Shown one piece after another: positions 46,839 through 54,948 of a DNA stretch of 64,000 nucleotides (within the stretch, counting starts at the first letter, position 1; each line of letters starts with the position of its first letter). Location of the stretch: the NCBI RefSeq assembly GCF_038051985.1, contig NZ_CP150291.1, forward strand, positions 744,001-808,000, given 5' to 3'. Source of the DNA: Solibacillus sp. FSL H8-0523. GTDB lineage: Bacteria > Bacillota > Bacilli > Bacillales_A > Planococcaceae. Made by a program: the position numbers and the translations under genes. The notes below the pieces were generated by a model. The model saw only the letters and a program-made list of their open reading frames with translations, was not told where the DNA came from and did not search any database.

Positions 46839-47888
46839 ATGAATAATAAAGCGAAAATATCATTAGGAATCTTTTTTATTGTGTTAATGGCATTATCATT
46901 TTATCGATTGGATTATTATATTACCAAACCGGGTGGTACATATGACGTCAGCGATTTTTTAGCCGTTCAGCAAGGTGACGAGGACGATGAGGGTGCCTTT
47001 TATATGACAACGGTTGCGATGGGTCAGGCAACACCGATTACGTACGCGATGGCTAATTTTACGGACTTTTACGATGTGGTGAAAATTGCTGATGTGCGTC
47101 AAGAAGAAGAAGACGACGAAGAATACAATATACGTCAATTAAAGTACATGACTGATTCACAGTTTAATGCCACATATGTTGCGTTTAACCGTGCTGGATT
47201 GGATTATCAAATTACGTATAAAGGGCTTTATGTATTAAATGTACTCGCAAAAGGGGCCGCAGATGGTGTATTAAAGCCAGGCGATGAGATTGTCGAGGCA
47301 GACGGACAGCGCATTATGAGTTTGGAAACCTTCCACGACATCATTACCCCGAAAACAAAAGGGGACCAAATACGCCTTGTCGTGAAGCGTAATGACAAAT
47401 TAATCGACGAAACGTTAGCGATTAAAGAAATTCCAGGTGGAGATGGCCGTTACGGGATTGGCATTACGTATTCGGAAAGTAAATCGATTAAAACCGATCC
47501 AAAGGTAACAGTGAAAACTGAAGACATCGGTGGGCCTTCAGCGGGCCTAATGTTTACGTTAGAGCTGTTGAACCAGTTAATTGATCAGGATATTACAAAA
47601 GGTTACGAAATTGCGGGTACCGGAGAAATGCTAGAAGATGGTACAGTAGGACGCATTGGTGGGATTGAGAAAAAAATCGTCTCTGCCGATAAAGAGGGGA
47701 TTGCTATTTTCTTCGCGCCAGATGATGAAATAACAGAAGCGATGCTTGAGTATAACCCAAACATCGAATCTAATTACCAAACAGCGAAAAAAACCGCTGA
47801 AAAAATCAAGACGGATATGAAAGTCGTGCCGGTCAAAACCATTGACGATGCACTCGACTATTTAGAAACGTTACAACCGAAAAATTAA
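46839..47888 (+). CDS. ylbL: YlbL, PDZ and Lon-type serine protease
   Basis: Membrane-anchored protease (349 residues); in B. subtilis YlbL degrades the checkpoint protein YneA after DNA damage, and the related SepM processes a pheromone in streptococci. N-terminal anchor (about 7-24), PDZ domain (about 125-200; ADGVLKPGDEIVEADGQ), then a Lon-type domain with the Ser/Lys dyad: GGPSAG (S234) and GIEKK (K279). Ribosome site GGAGG is 12 bases before the ATG, slightly far. Stop codon overlaps that of ylbM. Confidence 0.93.
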   Translation: MNNKAKISLGIFFIVLMALSFYRLDYYITKPGGTYDVSDFLAVQQGDEDDEGAFYMTTVAMGQATPITYAMANFTDFYDVVKIADVRQEEEDDEEYNIRQLKYMTDSQFNATYVAFNRAGLDYQITYKGLYVLNVLAKGAADGVLKPGDEIVEADGQRIMSLETFHDIITPKTKGDQIRLVVKRNDKLIDETLAIKEIPGGDGRYGIGITYSESKSIKTDPKVTVKTEDIGGPSAGLMFTLELLNQLIDQDITKGYEIAGTGEMLEDGTVGRIGGIEKKIVSADKEGIAIFFAPDDEITEAMLEYNPNIESNYQTAKKTAEKIKTDMKVVPVKTIDDALDYLETLQPKN

Positions 47889-49093
47889 ACGCGAATAGGC
47901 GGAGATTTATAATCCTCGTCTATTTTTATGCGTGAAAATTGCGCCATCCCTTGTTGGTACATTTGCGTAGCATGTAAATCAAGCGAGAGTACCGGGTCGC
48001 TAACAGCACCGACACGACTAATCAGCGGTAAGGTAAGTGACTTTTTAATGCTTGAAATATATGCCTGCCCTTCTTTGGTCATCCCTAAAATACGGATGTA
48101 GCTCGGTGTTGTCGTTTGGTGAAGCTGCTCTTTTGTTATACCGGTAAAAATATGTGTGATCATGCGTTGAAGCCTTGTCCACGTATAGCGTTTTGATTTT
48201 AATGCATTCATAAACTCAGCGTAAGAATTACTGGCAGCTGCATGTTTAATAAGTGAATTTTCAAGTCCTTCGGTAACATCAGCATATGCTTTTAGTTGCT
48301 GTGGTATATGGCGTAAAATCGCATATTTTAACAGTGGCCAAAAATTTTCCCAACTCGCGAATTGCCCGTGCGTTTGTTGCCAAATCGCAAGCTGTTCTAC
48401 ACTGGATTTCGGTAAAAATTGTGTGACTTGTTGCAAGTTTTGTCCGCCAAATAATGCTTGTCGAATACCGGTCGCACTTGCAATCGAACTAGCTGCATCG
48501 ATCGCATCATGATAACCAGCCGCAATGCGCTGAATCGTAGCGGGCTGCATCTTGCACTTGTGTGCTTTTATTGCCTCCACATAATGAAATCCTAAAATGT
48601 TATTCGGCTGCGCTAAATCGATGTATGTGTTTTTATAAAGTTGTGTAAGCTGTTCGTAAGCAATAAATAATGCTTGCGGATAGCTTTTGCCTTGCTGAAC
48701 ATGTTCTTTAATAATGGCATTGTAATCGTCGCGATTTTTTTCAATCACTTCATACGTATTTAAAAAAGGTGTAATTGTTCCTTGTTCACTACCAAAGGCA
48801 AGATGCGTGCATTTCATCGCTTCTAAAAGCTGGACGGCGCCGGATGCAAACAGGCTTGCTTGCGCGGTACTGAAAATGTAAGGAAGCTCAATTACGATGT
48901 CTACACCGCTAGCTAGCGCCATTTTTGTGCGATGCCACTTGTCAACGAGTGCGGGTTCGCCTCGCTGTAAAAATTGCCCGCTCATGACGGCAATCGCAAC
49001 CTCTGAATGGGTTGTTTTTTTTGCCTCCGTTACATGGTGTAAATGGCCATTATGAAAAGGATTGTATTCAACAACGATACCTACAGCTTGCAT
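47885..49093 (-). CDS. tmcAL: tRNA(Met) cytidine acetate ligase TmcAL (YlbM)
   Basis: Makes N4-acetylcytidine at the wobble position of elongator tRNA-Met from acetate and ATP. 402 residues. Nucleotidyltransferase motif GIVVEYNPFHNGHLHHV at the start and VAVMSGQFLQRGEPALVDKWHR (about 36-57) are typical. ATG 49093 follows AAGGAGG; the longer frame upstream lacks a ribosome site. Its last four bases overlap the end of convergent ylbL. Confidence 0.94.
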   Translation of the reverse strand: MQAVGIVVEYNPFHNGHLHHVTEAKKTTHSEVAIAVMSGQFLQRGEPALVDKWHRTKMALASGVDIVIELPYIFSTAQASLFASGAVQLLEAMKCTHLAFGSEQGTITPFLNTYEVIEKNRDDYNAIIKEHVQQGKSYPQALFIAYEQLTQLYKNTYIDLAQPNNILGFHYVEAIKAHKCKMQPATIQRIAAGYHDAIDAASSIASATGIRQALFGGQNLQQVTQFLPKSSVEQLAIWQQTHGQFASWENFWPLLKYAILRHIPQQLKAYADVTEGLENSLIKHAAASNSYAEFMNALKSKRYTWTRLQRMITHIFTGITKEQLHQTTTPSYIRILGMTKEGQAYISSIKKSLTLPLISRVGAVSDPVLSLDLHATQMYQQGMAQFSRIKIDEDYKSPPIRV

Positions 49094-49219
49094 AAAATTC
49101 CTCCTTACGTTAGAATAGTTTCTTATTGAATTCATGATATTTTAGTGAATGTTGTGCGTCAATATGATAGAATGTAACTTGATTATAAGCACCTTTTTAA
49201 AGAGTGACAAGAAATTATC

Positions 49220-49248
49220 TTGACATCTATTTTTGTAAGCTATATAAT
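49220..49248 (+). promoter_or_regulatory. Consensus sigA promoter of ylbN-rpmF
   Basis: TTGACA (49220-49225), 17-base spacer, TATAAT (49243-49248): a perfect consensus, fitting high ribosomal-protein demand. About 30 bases before ylbN. Confidence 0.92.
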
Positions 49249-49277
49249 CAACAGTGTTGTCTCGAGGTGATAAACGA

Positions 49278-49811
49278 ATGAAATGGTCAATTCATCAATT
49301 ATCGAAGTATCGAAAAGACGGAATGCCACTTGATACTTATGTCGAGTTGCAGGAAGTAATGACTCGTAACGGAGATATTCGCAACGTTTCACCCGTTCAT
49401 GTAAAAGGGCTATGTACTTTTGGTGCATCGCAAATGACTTGTCAATTAACGATTAGCGCTACATTGACGCTTCCATGTGCTCGCACGTGGGAAGATGTTG
49501 AATATCCTGTGGAAATCGAAACAGTTGAAATTTTCAGCTGGGTTGATGCAGAAAACCGTGGGGATGTTGAAGGCGATATCCATTTTATTGATGGAGACGT
49601 GATTGACATGAAACCAGTTCTTGAAGAATTAATTCTTCTCGAAGTGCCGATGCAAGTATTCAAAGAGAATACCGAAGGACAAGTGCTAGGTGGTAAAGAC
49701 TGGTCCTATTCAACGGATGAAGATGTAGAAAAAGCTAAGGAAGTTGACGAACCAAAACTGGATCCAAGACTGGCTGCTTTAGCTAAGTATTTTGATCAAA
49801 CAGATGAATAA
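49278..49811 (+). CDS. ylbN: YceD/DUF177 family protein (YlbN)
   Basis: 177-residue protein of the YceD (23S rRNA accumulation) family. Contains [40 protein letters not shown] and an acidic second half ending [11 protein letters not shown]. Always next to rpmF and cotranscribed. ATG 49278 follows GAGGTG by 8 bases; the frame is open to 49254. Confidence 0.93.
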   Translation: MKWSIHQLSKYRKDGMPLDTYVELQEVMTRNGDIRNVSPVHVKGLCTFGASQMTCQLTISATLTLPCARTWEDVEYPVEIETVEIFSWVDAENRGDVEGDIHFIDGDVIDMKPVLEELILLEVPMQVFKENTEGQVLGGKDWSYSTDEDVEKAKEVDEPKLDPRLAALAKYFDQTDE

Positions 49812-49834
49812 CTATCTGTAAGGAGGTGCCAATA

Positions 49835-50008
49835 ATGGCTGTACCAGCTAGAAGAACTTCTAAAACTGCAAAAAGAAAGCGTCGTACGCATTTCAAATTA
49901 GCTTTACCAGGTATGGTAGCTTGCCCAAACTGTGGAGAAGCTAAATTATCACACCACGTTTGCAAAGCTTGCGGACAATACAAAGGTAAAGAAGTAGTAG
50001 CAAAATAA
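49835..50008 (+). CDS. rpmF: Ribosomal protein L32 (bL32)
   Basis: 57-residue large-subunit protein. [20 protein letters not shown] start and a C-terminal zinc site with two CxxC pairs (CPNCGE and CKACGQ), so the zinc-binding form. AAGGAGG precedes the ATG. 23 bases after ylbN and ends in a strong terminator. Confidence 0.98.
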   Translation: MAVPARRTSKTAKRKRRTHFKLALPGMVACPNCGEAKLSHHVCKACGQYKGKEVVAK

Positions 50009-50029
50009 TTCAGTATTTTGCTCAGATAA

Positions 50030-50068
50030 GACTAGTGAAGAGACCATGGCTCTTCACTAGTCTTTTTT
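50030..50068 (+). terminator. Terminator of ylbN-rpmF
   Basis: Thirteen-base perfect stem GACTAGTGAAGAG / CTCTTCACTAGTC, then T6. Confidence 0.95.
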
Positions 50069-50084
50069 CTGTTGGGTAAGAATA

Positions 50085-50234
50085 TATAAAATTTTACCGT
50101 TATAGCAGTGTCTAGGTATTCGCGCCAGCCCCTCGGACATTTCGAACCCACCTGCAAAAGTGGAGGAGTGTTTACTTTTGCGTCGGGTCCTCCAATGCCT
50201 GTCGGGGCTTAAAGGGCGCGAATGCGCTTTTCTT
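50085..50234 (+). repeat. Intergenic repeat, copy C (longest)
   Basis: Left end TATAAAATTTTACCG, then GTGTCTAGGTATTCGCGCCAG, CCCCTCGGACATTTCG, an inner inverted repeat GCAAAAGT / ACTTTTGC, CTGTCGGGGCT and the right arm GGCGCGAAT. Outer arms ATTCGCGCC (50117-50125) and GGCGCGAAT (50215-50223) pair, though their bases differ from copy B. Fills the gap between rpmF and the enoyl-CoA hydratase gene. Confidence 0.8.
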
Positions 50235-50353
50235 ATAAGTTATTGTAAAATCATTTCTTCTCGCGTACTATTAATATTATTAGAAAATTTCATTATTTAG
50301 TCGAACAATGAATAGCCTAATGAATGTTGATCATAATTTTGGGGGATGATGGA

Positions 50354-51118
50354 ATGGATTACTTAATTCAACAAGAAGATGGGATTTTAACGTTTACGAT
50401 TAATCGAGAAGAAAAACGAAATGCTATAAACTATGCCGTAATGGATGGTTTAAAAGAAGTGATTACATACATAAAACAACATGATGACGTGCGCTTTTTA
50501 GTTATTACTGGTGCTGGTGACAAGTCATTTTGTTCGGGTGGGGACTTATCGGAGTTTCATAATTTAGAAACAGAAGATGAGGCGTTCGGGATGCTGAGCA
50601 AAATGGCGGAAATTTTATATGAAGTGGCGACATTACCCGTACCAACAATCGCGCTCATTAATGGAACGGCGGTAGGTGGGGGCTGTGAAATTGCGACTGC
50701 CTGTGATTTCCGTATAATGGCTTCTCACGCAAAAGCAGGCTTTATTCAAGGGACGCTTGCGATTACATCTGGCTGGGGTGGCGGAACGTACCTATTTGAG
50801 CGCGGACTACGTCATGACCGTGCGTTAAAAATGCTTGTGGATGCAAAACCGTATGACGCAAAAACACTTTATGATATTGGTTGGGCGATGCGTGTCTACA
50901 TTGAAGGTACAAAAGAGCAAGCATTGGCGGATTTTATTGAACATATGGCGAAAATTCACCCATCGGTTCATCAAGCGTATAAAGAAATTGAACTACGTAA
51001 ATGGCGTGAACGCAATATGTATGAGCGGGTCATGGAGGAAGTACGCTTATGTGCAAAGCTTTGGGAATCAGAAGCGCATCATGAGGCGGTTCAAAACTTT
51101 TTAAATAAAAAAAAATAA
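50354..51118 (+). CDS. Enoyl-CoA hydratase/isomerase family protein
   Basis: 254-residue crotonase-fold enzyme. Oxyanion-hole stretches FCSGGDLSEF (about 60-69) and INGTAVGGGCEIATACDFRI (about 101-120) are present; the usual second catalytic glutamate region reads TLAITSGWGGGTYL, so hydratase activity is not certain and the reaction could be an isomerase or decarboxylase type. ATG 50354 is in frame; the ribosome site GGGGGATGATGGA is broad. It ends in a strong terminator. Acyl-CoA context shared with the carboxylase genes downstream. Confidence 0.85.
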   Translation: MDYLIQQEDGILTFTINREEKRNAINYAVMDGLKEVITYIKQHDDVRFLVITGAGDKSFCSGGDLSEFHNLETEDEAFGMLSKMAEILYEVATLPVPTIALINGTAVGGGCEIATACDFRIMASHAKAGFIQGTLAITSGWGGGTYLFERGLRHDRALKMLVDAKPYDAKTLYDIGWAMRVYIEGTKEQALADFIEHMAKIHPSVHQAYKEIELRKWRERNMYERVMEEVRLCAKLWESEAHHEAVQNFLNKKK

Positions 51119-51127
51119 CATCATCCA

Positions 51128-51162
51128 GTTACGACGAAAACTATTTTTGTCGTAACTTTTTT
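51128..51162 (+). terminator. Terminator after the enoyl-CoA hydratase gene
   Basis: Stem GTTACGAC / GTCGTAAC extended by A/T pairs, ending in T6. Confidence 0.9.
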
Positions 51163-51171
51163 CATTTCAAA

Positions 51172-51199
51172 GTCTATTTTAATGCGCGCGGCATATAGT
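51172..51199 (+). promoter_or_regulatory. Possible sigma-E-type promoter of the gerR-like gene
   Basis: GTCTATT (51172-51178), 13-base spacer, CATATAGT (51192-51199; one base from CATACAnT). B. subtilis gerR is sigma-E dependent. Confidence 0.3.
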
Positions 51200-51226
51200 A
51201 GTAAAAAATATGAGGTGGTGCATGAG

Positions 51227-51610
51227 GTGGAGTCGAAAAGAAGAAAAGATCAATGGACGATTGAAGATGATGAAAAACTTGCGGAAATTGTCATTCATAA
51301 TGTACAAAATGGACGCACGCAGTTAGAGGCATTCGAACAAGCAGCTGGGGCGTTAAATAGGACGAAGCAGGCCTGTGGTTTTCGCTGGAATAAAACACTA
51401 CGTACGCAATACGGACAGGTGCTAAATAGTGTGCGCAAACGTCCAAAGCAATTAATGCGCAGTCATTTGAAATTAGCATTAACCAGCTTTGAGGAGTTGA
51501 CAGAAGCGTACAATGATTTAGAGATGAAATACTCTGAATTACAATCGGAGTACGATAAAATGCAAAAATGGTTGCAACAAGGAAGCACTTTGATAAAAGA
51601 AAAGGGTTAA
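51227..51610 (+). CDS. gerR: RsfA/GerR-family sporulation regulator (YlbO)
   Basis: 127-residue Myb/SANT-like DNA-binding protein: RRKDQWTIEDDEKLAEIVI ... FEQAAGALNRTKQACGFRWNK (about 4-55), then a C-terminal coiled coil (about 85-118; LTEAYNDLEMKYSELQSEYDKM). YlbO/GerR is a mother-cell regulator in B. subtilis; RsfA is its prespore paralogue. The place after rpmF favours GerR. GTG 51227 lies 9 bases behind GAGGTG; the ATG at 51182 lacks a ribosome site. Confidence 0.85.
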   Translation: MESKRRKDQWTIEDDEKLAEIVIHNVQNGRTQLEAFEQAAGALNRTKQACGFRWNKTLRTQYGQVLNSVRKRPKQLMRSHLKLALTSFEELTEAYNDLEMKYSELQSEYDKMQKWLQQGSTLIKEKG

Positions 51611-51728
51611 AGATAGAAAATATTATATTATACGAGAAAATATTTGTAATTAAATTTGAAGCTAGCTTACAATAGAACTAGAAACAGTGCGCGACTTTGC
51701 GCAAATATCTTTCTAAGGGGGAAATTTT

Positions 51729-51941
51729 ATGACACAGGTAAAAGCACAAATGGCAGGAACAGTTTTCGAAGTGAGTGTAAAAGAGGGAGATAGCGTAACG
51801 AAGGGGCAAACATTAATTATTTTAGAATCAATGAAAATGGAAATCGCGCATGACTCAGAAACGGATGGCACAGTAGAGAAAGTGGTTGTTGCTGAAGGGG
51901 ATTTTGTAGAAGAAAATGATGTGTTAGTTGAACTAGCTTAA
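51729..51941 (+). CDS. Small biotin carboxyl carrier protein
   Basis: 70-residue biotinyl domain standing alone: MTQVKAQMAGTVFEV, then LIILESMKMEI with the biotinylated lysine (about 37). Like YngHB of B. subtilis it would serve a separate carboxyltransferase. AAGGGGGAAA precedes the ATG. Only 18 bases before the carboxyltransferase gene, so an operon. Lipoylation is unlikely because the modified lysine sits in MKM. Confidence 0.92.
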   Translation: MTQVKAQMAGTVFEVSVKEGDSVTKGQTLIILESMKMEIAHDSETDGTVEKVVVAEGDFVEENDVLVELA

Positions 51942-51959
51942 GTGACGGGGGAAACGACA

Positions 51960-53495
51960 ATGCAACCAACTTACAATGAGTACTTACAGCAAAAAATTGA
52001 CACAATTTATGCAGGTGGCGCTCCGAAATATCATGAAAAGCTAAAAGAAACAAATAAATTATTTGTGCGTGATCGCTTAACTTTATTATTTGATGAAGGT
52101 GTATATGAAGAAGACGCTCGCTTTGCAAACTGTGAAGCAGGGGACTTACCAGCAGATGGTGTTATTACTGCAATCGGGCAAATCGATGGGCAAACGGTGT
52201 GCGTCATGGCGAATGATTCAACAATTAAGGCAGGCTCTTGGGGCTCGCGTACGGTTGAAAAAATTATTCGTATCCAAGAAACGGCAGAAAAACTACAAGT
52301 ACCAATGCTGTATTTAGTCGACTCGGCAGGTGCGCGTATTACCGATCAATTAGATATGTTCCCAGGGCGTCGTGGGGCTGGGCGTATTTTTCATAACCAA
52401 GTGCGAATGAGTGGGATGATTCCGCAAATTTGTATTTTATTTGGCCCGTCTGCTGCGGGTGGTGCTTATATTCCAGCGTTTTGCGATATTGTCATTATGG
52501 TTGATGGCAATGCGTCGATGTATTTAGGCTCACCACGTATGGCGGAAAAGGTAATCGGTGAAAAGGTATCGCTTGAGGAGATGGGGGGTGCGCGTATGCA
52601 CTGTACGGTTAGCGGCTGTGGGGATGTGCTTGCCGAAACAGAACAACAAGCCATTGCTGAGGCGCGTCGATACATGAGCTACTTCCCGGCGAATTTTGCT
52701 GAGTTTCCGCCAATGAGTGAAATAAAAGCCCCAATTAAAGGGCGAACATTAGAAGAAATTATTCCGGAAAATCAAAATTCACCGTTTGATATGTATGAAG
52801 CAGTTGACCAATTGATTGATGAAGGAAGCTTCTTTGAAATCAAAAAGCTATTTGCACCAGAGTTGATTACAGGGTTAGCACATATTGACGGAGCGGTCGT
52901 AGGGATTATTGCGAATCAGCCGAAAGTAAAAGGTGGCGTGCTATTCGTTGATTCCGCAGATAAAGCAGCGAAGTTTATTACGCTCTGTGATGCCTTTTCA
53001 ATCCCATTATTATTTTTAGCGGACGTGCCAGGTTTTATGATTGGTACAAAAGTCGAAAAGCAAGGGATTATTCGTCACGGTGCAAAATTTATTTCAGCAA
53101 TGAGTTCAGCGACTGTACCAAAAATTTCGGTTATTGTGCGTAAAGCGTACGGCGCGGGGTTATATGCGATGTGTGGCCCAGCATTTGAACCAGATGCAGT
53201 CATTGCCTTACCAACAGCGCAAATTGCTGTAATGGGCCCTGAAGCAGCTGTAAATGCAGTGTATTCAAATAAAATCGAAGCCATTGAAGATCCGAAAGAA
53301 CGCATGCAATTTGTGAAACAAAAAATCGAAGAGTATAAACAAGAGATTGATTTATACAAATTAGCGTCGGAAATGGTAATTGATGATATTGTGGCACCAA
53401 AAGAGCTACGCGATGTATTAATTCAACGCTTTGGGTACTATAATTCAAAGCAAATTACATTGTCGTATCGAAAACATCCAGTCTATCCAGTATAA
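51960..53495 (+). CDS. Acyl-CoA carboxylase carboxyltransferase subunit
   Basis: 511-residue carboxyltransferase of the propionyl/methylcrotonyl-CoA carboxylase group (PccB/MccB; B. subtilis YngE). N-terminal crotonase-like half with LVDSAGARITDQ and FGPSAAGGAYIPAFCD; C-terminal half with DVPGFMIGTKVEKQGIIRHGAK and RKAYGAGLYAMCGPAF. It needs a biotin carboxylase, which is not encoded here. ATG 51960 lies 8 bases behind GGGGG; the GTG at 51942 is less likely. The acyl substrate is unproven. Terminator follows. Confidence 0.9.
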   Translation: MQPTYNEYLQQKIDTIYAGGAPKYHEKLKETNKLFVRDRLTLLFDEGVYEEDARFANCEAGDLPADGVITAIGQIDGQTVCVMANDSTIKAGSWGSRTVEKIIRIQETAEKLQVPMLYLVDSAGARITDQLDMFPGRRGAGRIFHNQVRMSGMIPQICILFGPSAAGGAYIPAFCDIVIMVDGNASMYLGSPRMAEKVIGEKVSLEEMGGARMHCTVSGCGDVLAETEQQAIAEARRYMSYFPANFAEFPPMSEIKAPIKGRTLEEIIPENQNSPFDMYEAVDQLIDEGSFFEIKKLFAPELITGLAHIDGAVVGIIANQPKVKGGVLFVDSADKAAKFITLCDAFSIPLLFLADVPGFMIGTKVEKQGIIRHGAKFISAMSSATVPKISVIVRKAYGAGLYAMCGPAFEPDAVIALPTAQIAVMGPEAAVNAVYSNKIEAIEDPKERMQFVKQKIEEYKQEIDLYKLASEMVIDDIVAPKELRDVLIQRFGYYNSKQITLSYRKHPVYPV

Positions 53496-53506
53496 TAATG
53501 TTAGCT

Positions 53507-53537
53507 AAAGGTCTGTCTTGAAGGCAGACCTTTTTAA
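53507..53537 (+). terminator. Terminator of the carboxylase operon
   Basis: Stem AAAGGTCTG / CAGACCTTT with T5. Confidence 0.88.
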
Positions 53538-53563
53538 TTCGAAATAAATTTGAGGTATAATAC

Positions 53564-54451
53564 ATGCGAATTGAAATTATCGGAGCAGGTGCGGTAGGGT
53601 TATTAATGGCGAGCTTTTTTATTGAGCAACAAGCGGATGTCACATTCGTGCTACGACGTCAGCTGCCTAAAGAACAAAAAATCACGCGAACAAATAGCGA
53701 TGGCACCGTGACGGACAATTTACGAGTCTCGGTAGCGACAGAACTTTCGGGCAAAGCGGATCTAATTATTGTAGCGGTTAAATATGGCGACTTGCAAAAT
53801 GTGTATGCACAGCTAAGAACTAGTGATGTGACAATACCGGTGCTGTTTGTACAGAATGGATTAGCGCATTATGAGGAGGCGTTGCAATTACCGCAGCTCC
53901 ATCTGGCGTTTAGCTCAGTCCAATTTGGTGCACAAAGGCTAGAAATGTTCCATGTAGCGCATAAGGGGATTGGTGTGATGAAGCTAGCTGTAGGTCGCGG
54001 GGATGAAGTGTTATTTCTACCGCTGCTAAATTACGCGCAACATCAGCTGCCCGTTGTGTTTGAGGTAGATGCAGAGGCGATGCTACTAGAAAAAACGCTG
54101 TTGAATTGCTTTATCAACCCATTAACGGCTATTTTACAGGTGAAGAATGGTCAATTAATTACTGAAAACAATGCTTTTCAATTGTTGAAAAATTTATATA
54201 ATGAAATAACAACTGTCTTTCCACAATATGGGCAAGTATTTCAATTCGAACAAGTTGTCGCACTTTGTGAAAAAACAGCAACGAACACCTCTTCTATGCT
54301 TGCGGACCGTTTAGCAGGAAGGGTAACGGAAATTGATACAATCGTAGCGCCTATTTTAAGAAAAGCAACACAGCAAAATCAGTCAATGCCCGTGTTGCAA
54401 ACATTCTATTTGCTTGTTAAAGCTTTGGAGGAGAGCGGTGAAAAAATGTGA
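53564..54451 (+). CDS. panE: 2-dehydropantoate 2-reductase
   Basis: NADPH-dependent reduction of ketopantoate to pantoate (pantothenate/CoA route). 295 residues: Rossmann IIGAGAVGLLMASFF (about 4-18), VKYGDLQNVY, the FVQNGLAH loop and the catalytic-lysine region LEKTLLNCFINPLTAIL in the C-terminal helical domain. Counterpart of ylbQ in B. subtilis. It overlaps the next gene (ATGTGA). Confidence 0.9.
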   Translation: MRIEIIGAGAVGLLMASFFIEQQADVTFVLRRQLPKEQKITRTNSDGTVTDNLRVSVATELSGKADLIIVAVKYGDLQNVYAQLRTSDVTIPVLFVQNGLAHYEEALQLPQLHLAFSSVQFGAQRLEMFHVAHKGIGVMKLAVGRGDEVLFLPLLNYAQHQLPVVFEVDAEAMLLEKTLLNCFINPLTAILQVKNGQLITENNAFQLLKNLYNEITTVFPQYGQVFQFEQVVALCEKTATNTSSMLADRLAGRVTEIDTIVAPILRKATQQNQSMPVLQTFYLLVKALEESGEKM

Positions 54452-54843
54452 TATTATTTCTTCAGTTCATATTAGCAACCATAATCATCTTTCCGATAAT
54501 CGCTTTTATTTTGACGCTTATTATTTGTCGGAAGTTCAAGTTGAAAAAACATAAAGCTATCGGATTAGCATCAGATGTGACGACGGTCATTTTACTATTC
54601 TCGGTTCCTGTAGCAATTCGTAGTTTATGGGGACAGTCTATTTGGATTTTAATGCTCGTGGTCCTGTTAATCCTCGCGATTATCTTTACATACCTAGATT
54701 GGCGAACGAAAAAGGAAATTGAAGTGCAGCCGCTATTAAAAAAGATTTGGCGCGTTTATTTTTTACTACTAAGCATTGCATATTTCACGGTATGGATTAT
54801 AGGGATGACGCATTCAGTCATGATTTTTATGATGATCGATTAA
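54448..54843 (+). CDS. DUF3397 membrane protein
   Basis: 131 residues with four hydrophobic helices (about 5-27, 45-62, 65-83, 105-128) and the basic loop RKFKLKKHKAIGLASD. GTG start inside the panE stop; AGGAGAG lies before it. DUF3397 genes are commonly found between panE and bshC in Bacillales. Function unknown. Confidence 0.85.
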   Translation: MILFLQFILATIIIFPIIAFILTLIICRKFKLKKHKAIGLASDVTTVILLFSVPVAIRSLWGQSIWILMLVVLLILAIIFTYLDWRTKKEIEVQPLLKKIWRVYFLLLSIAYFTVWIIGMTHSVMIFMMID

Positions 54844-54948
54844 GAGCATATTCTTTTTGTTGTGGCTAATTTATCGATACAATAATGAGAAAGAGTTAAA
54901 AAGTAAAATACATTACAACTGAGTAGAGTGAAGCAGAGGAGAATTTTA

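Noticed and set aside
47885-47888. Overlapping stop codons of ylbL and ylbM as a regulatory antisense zone
   Set aside because: A four-base convergent overlap is common in compact genomes and needs no special explanation.
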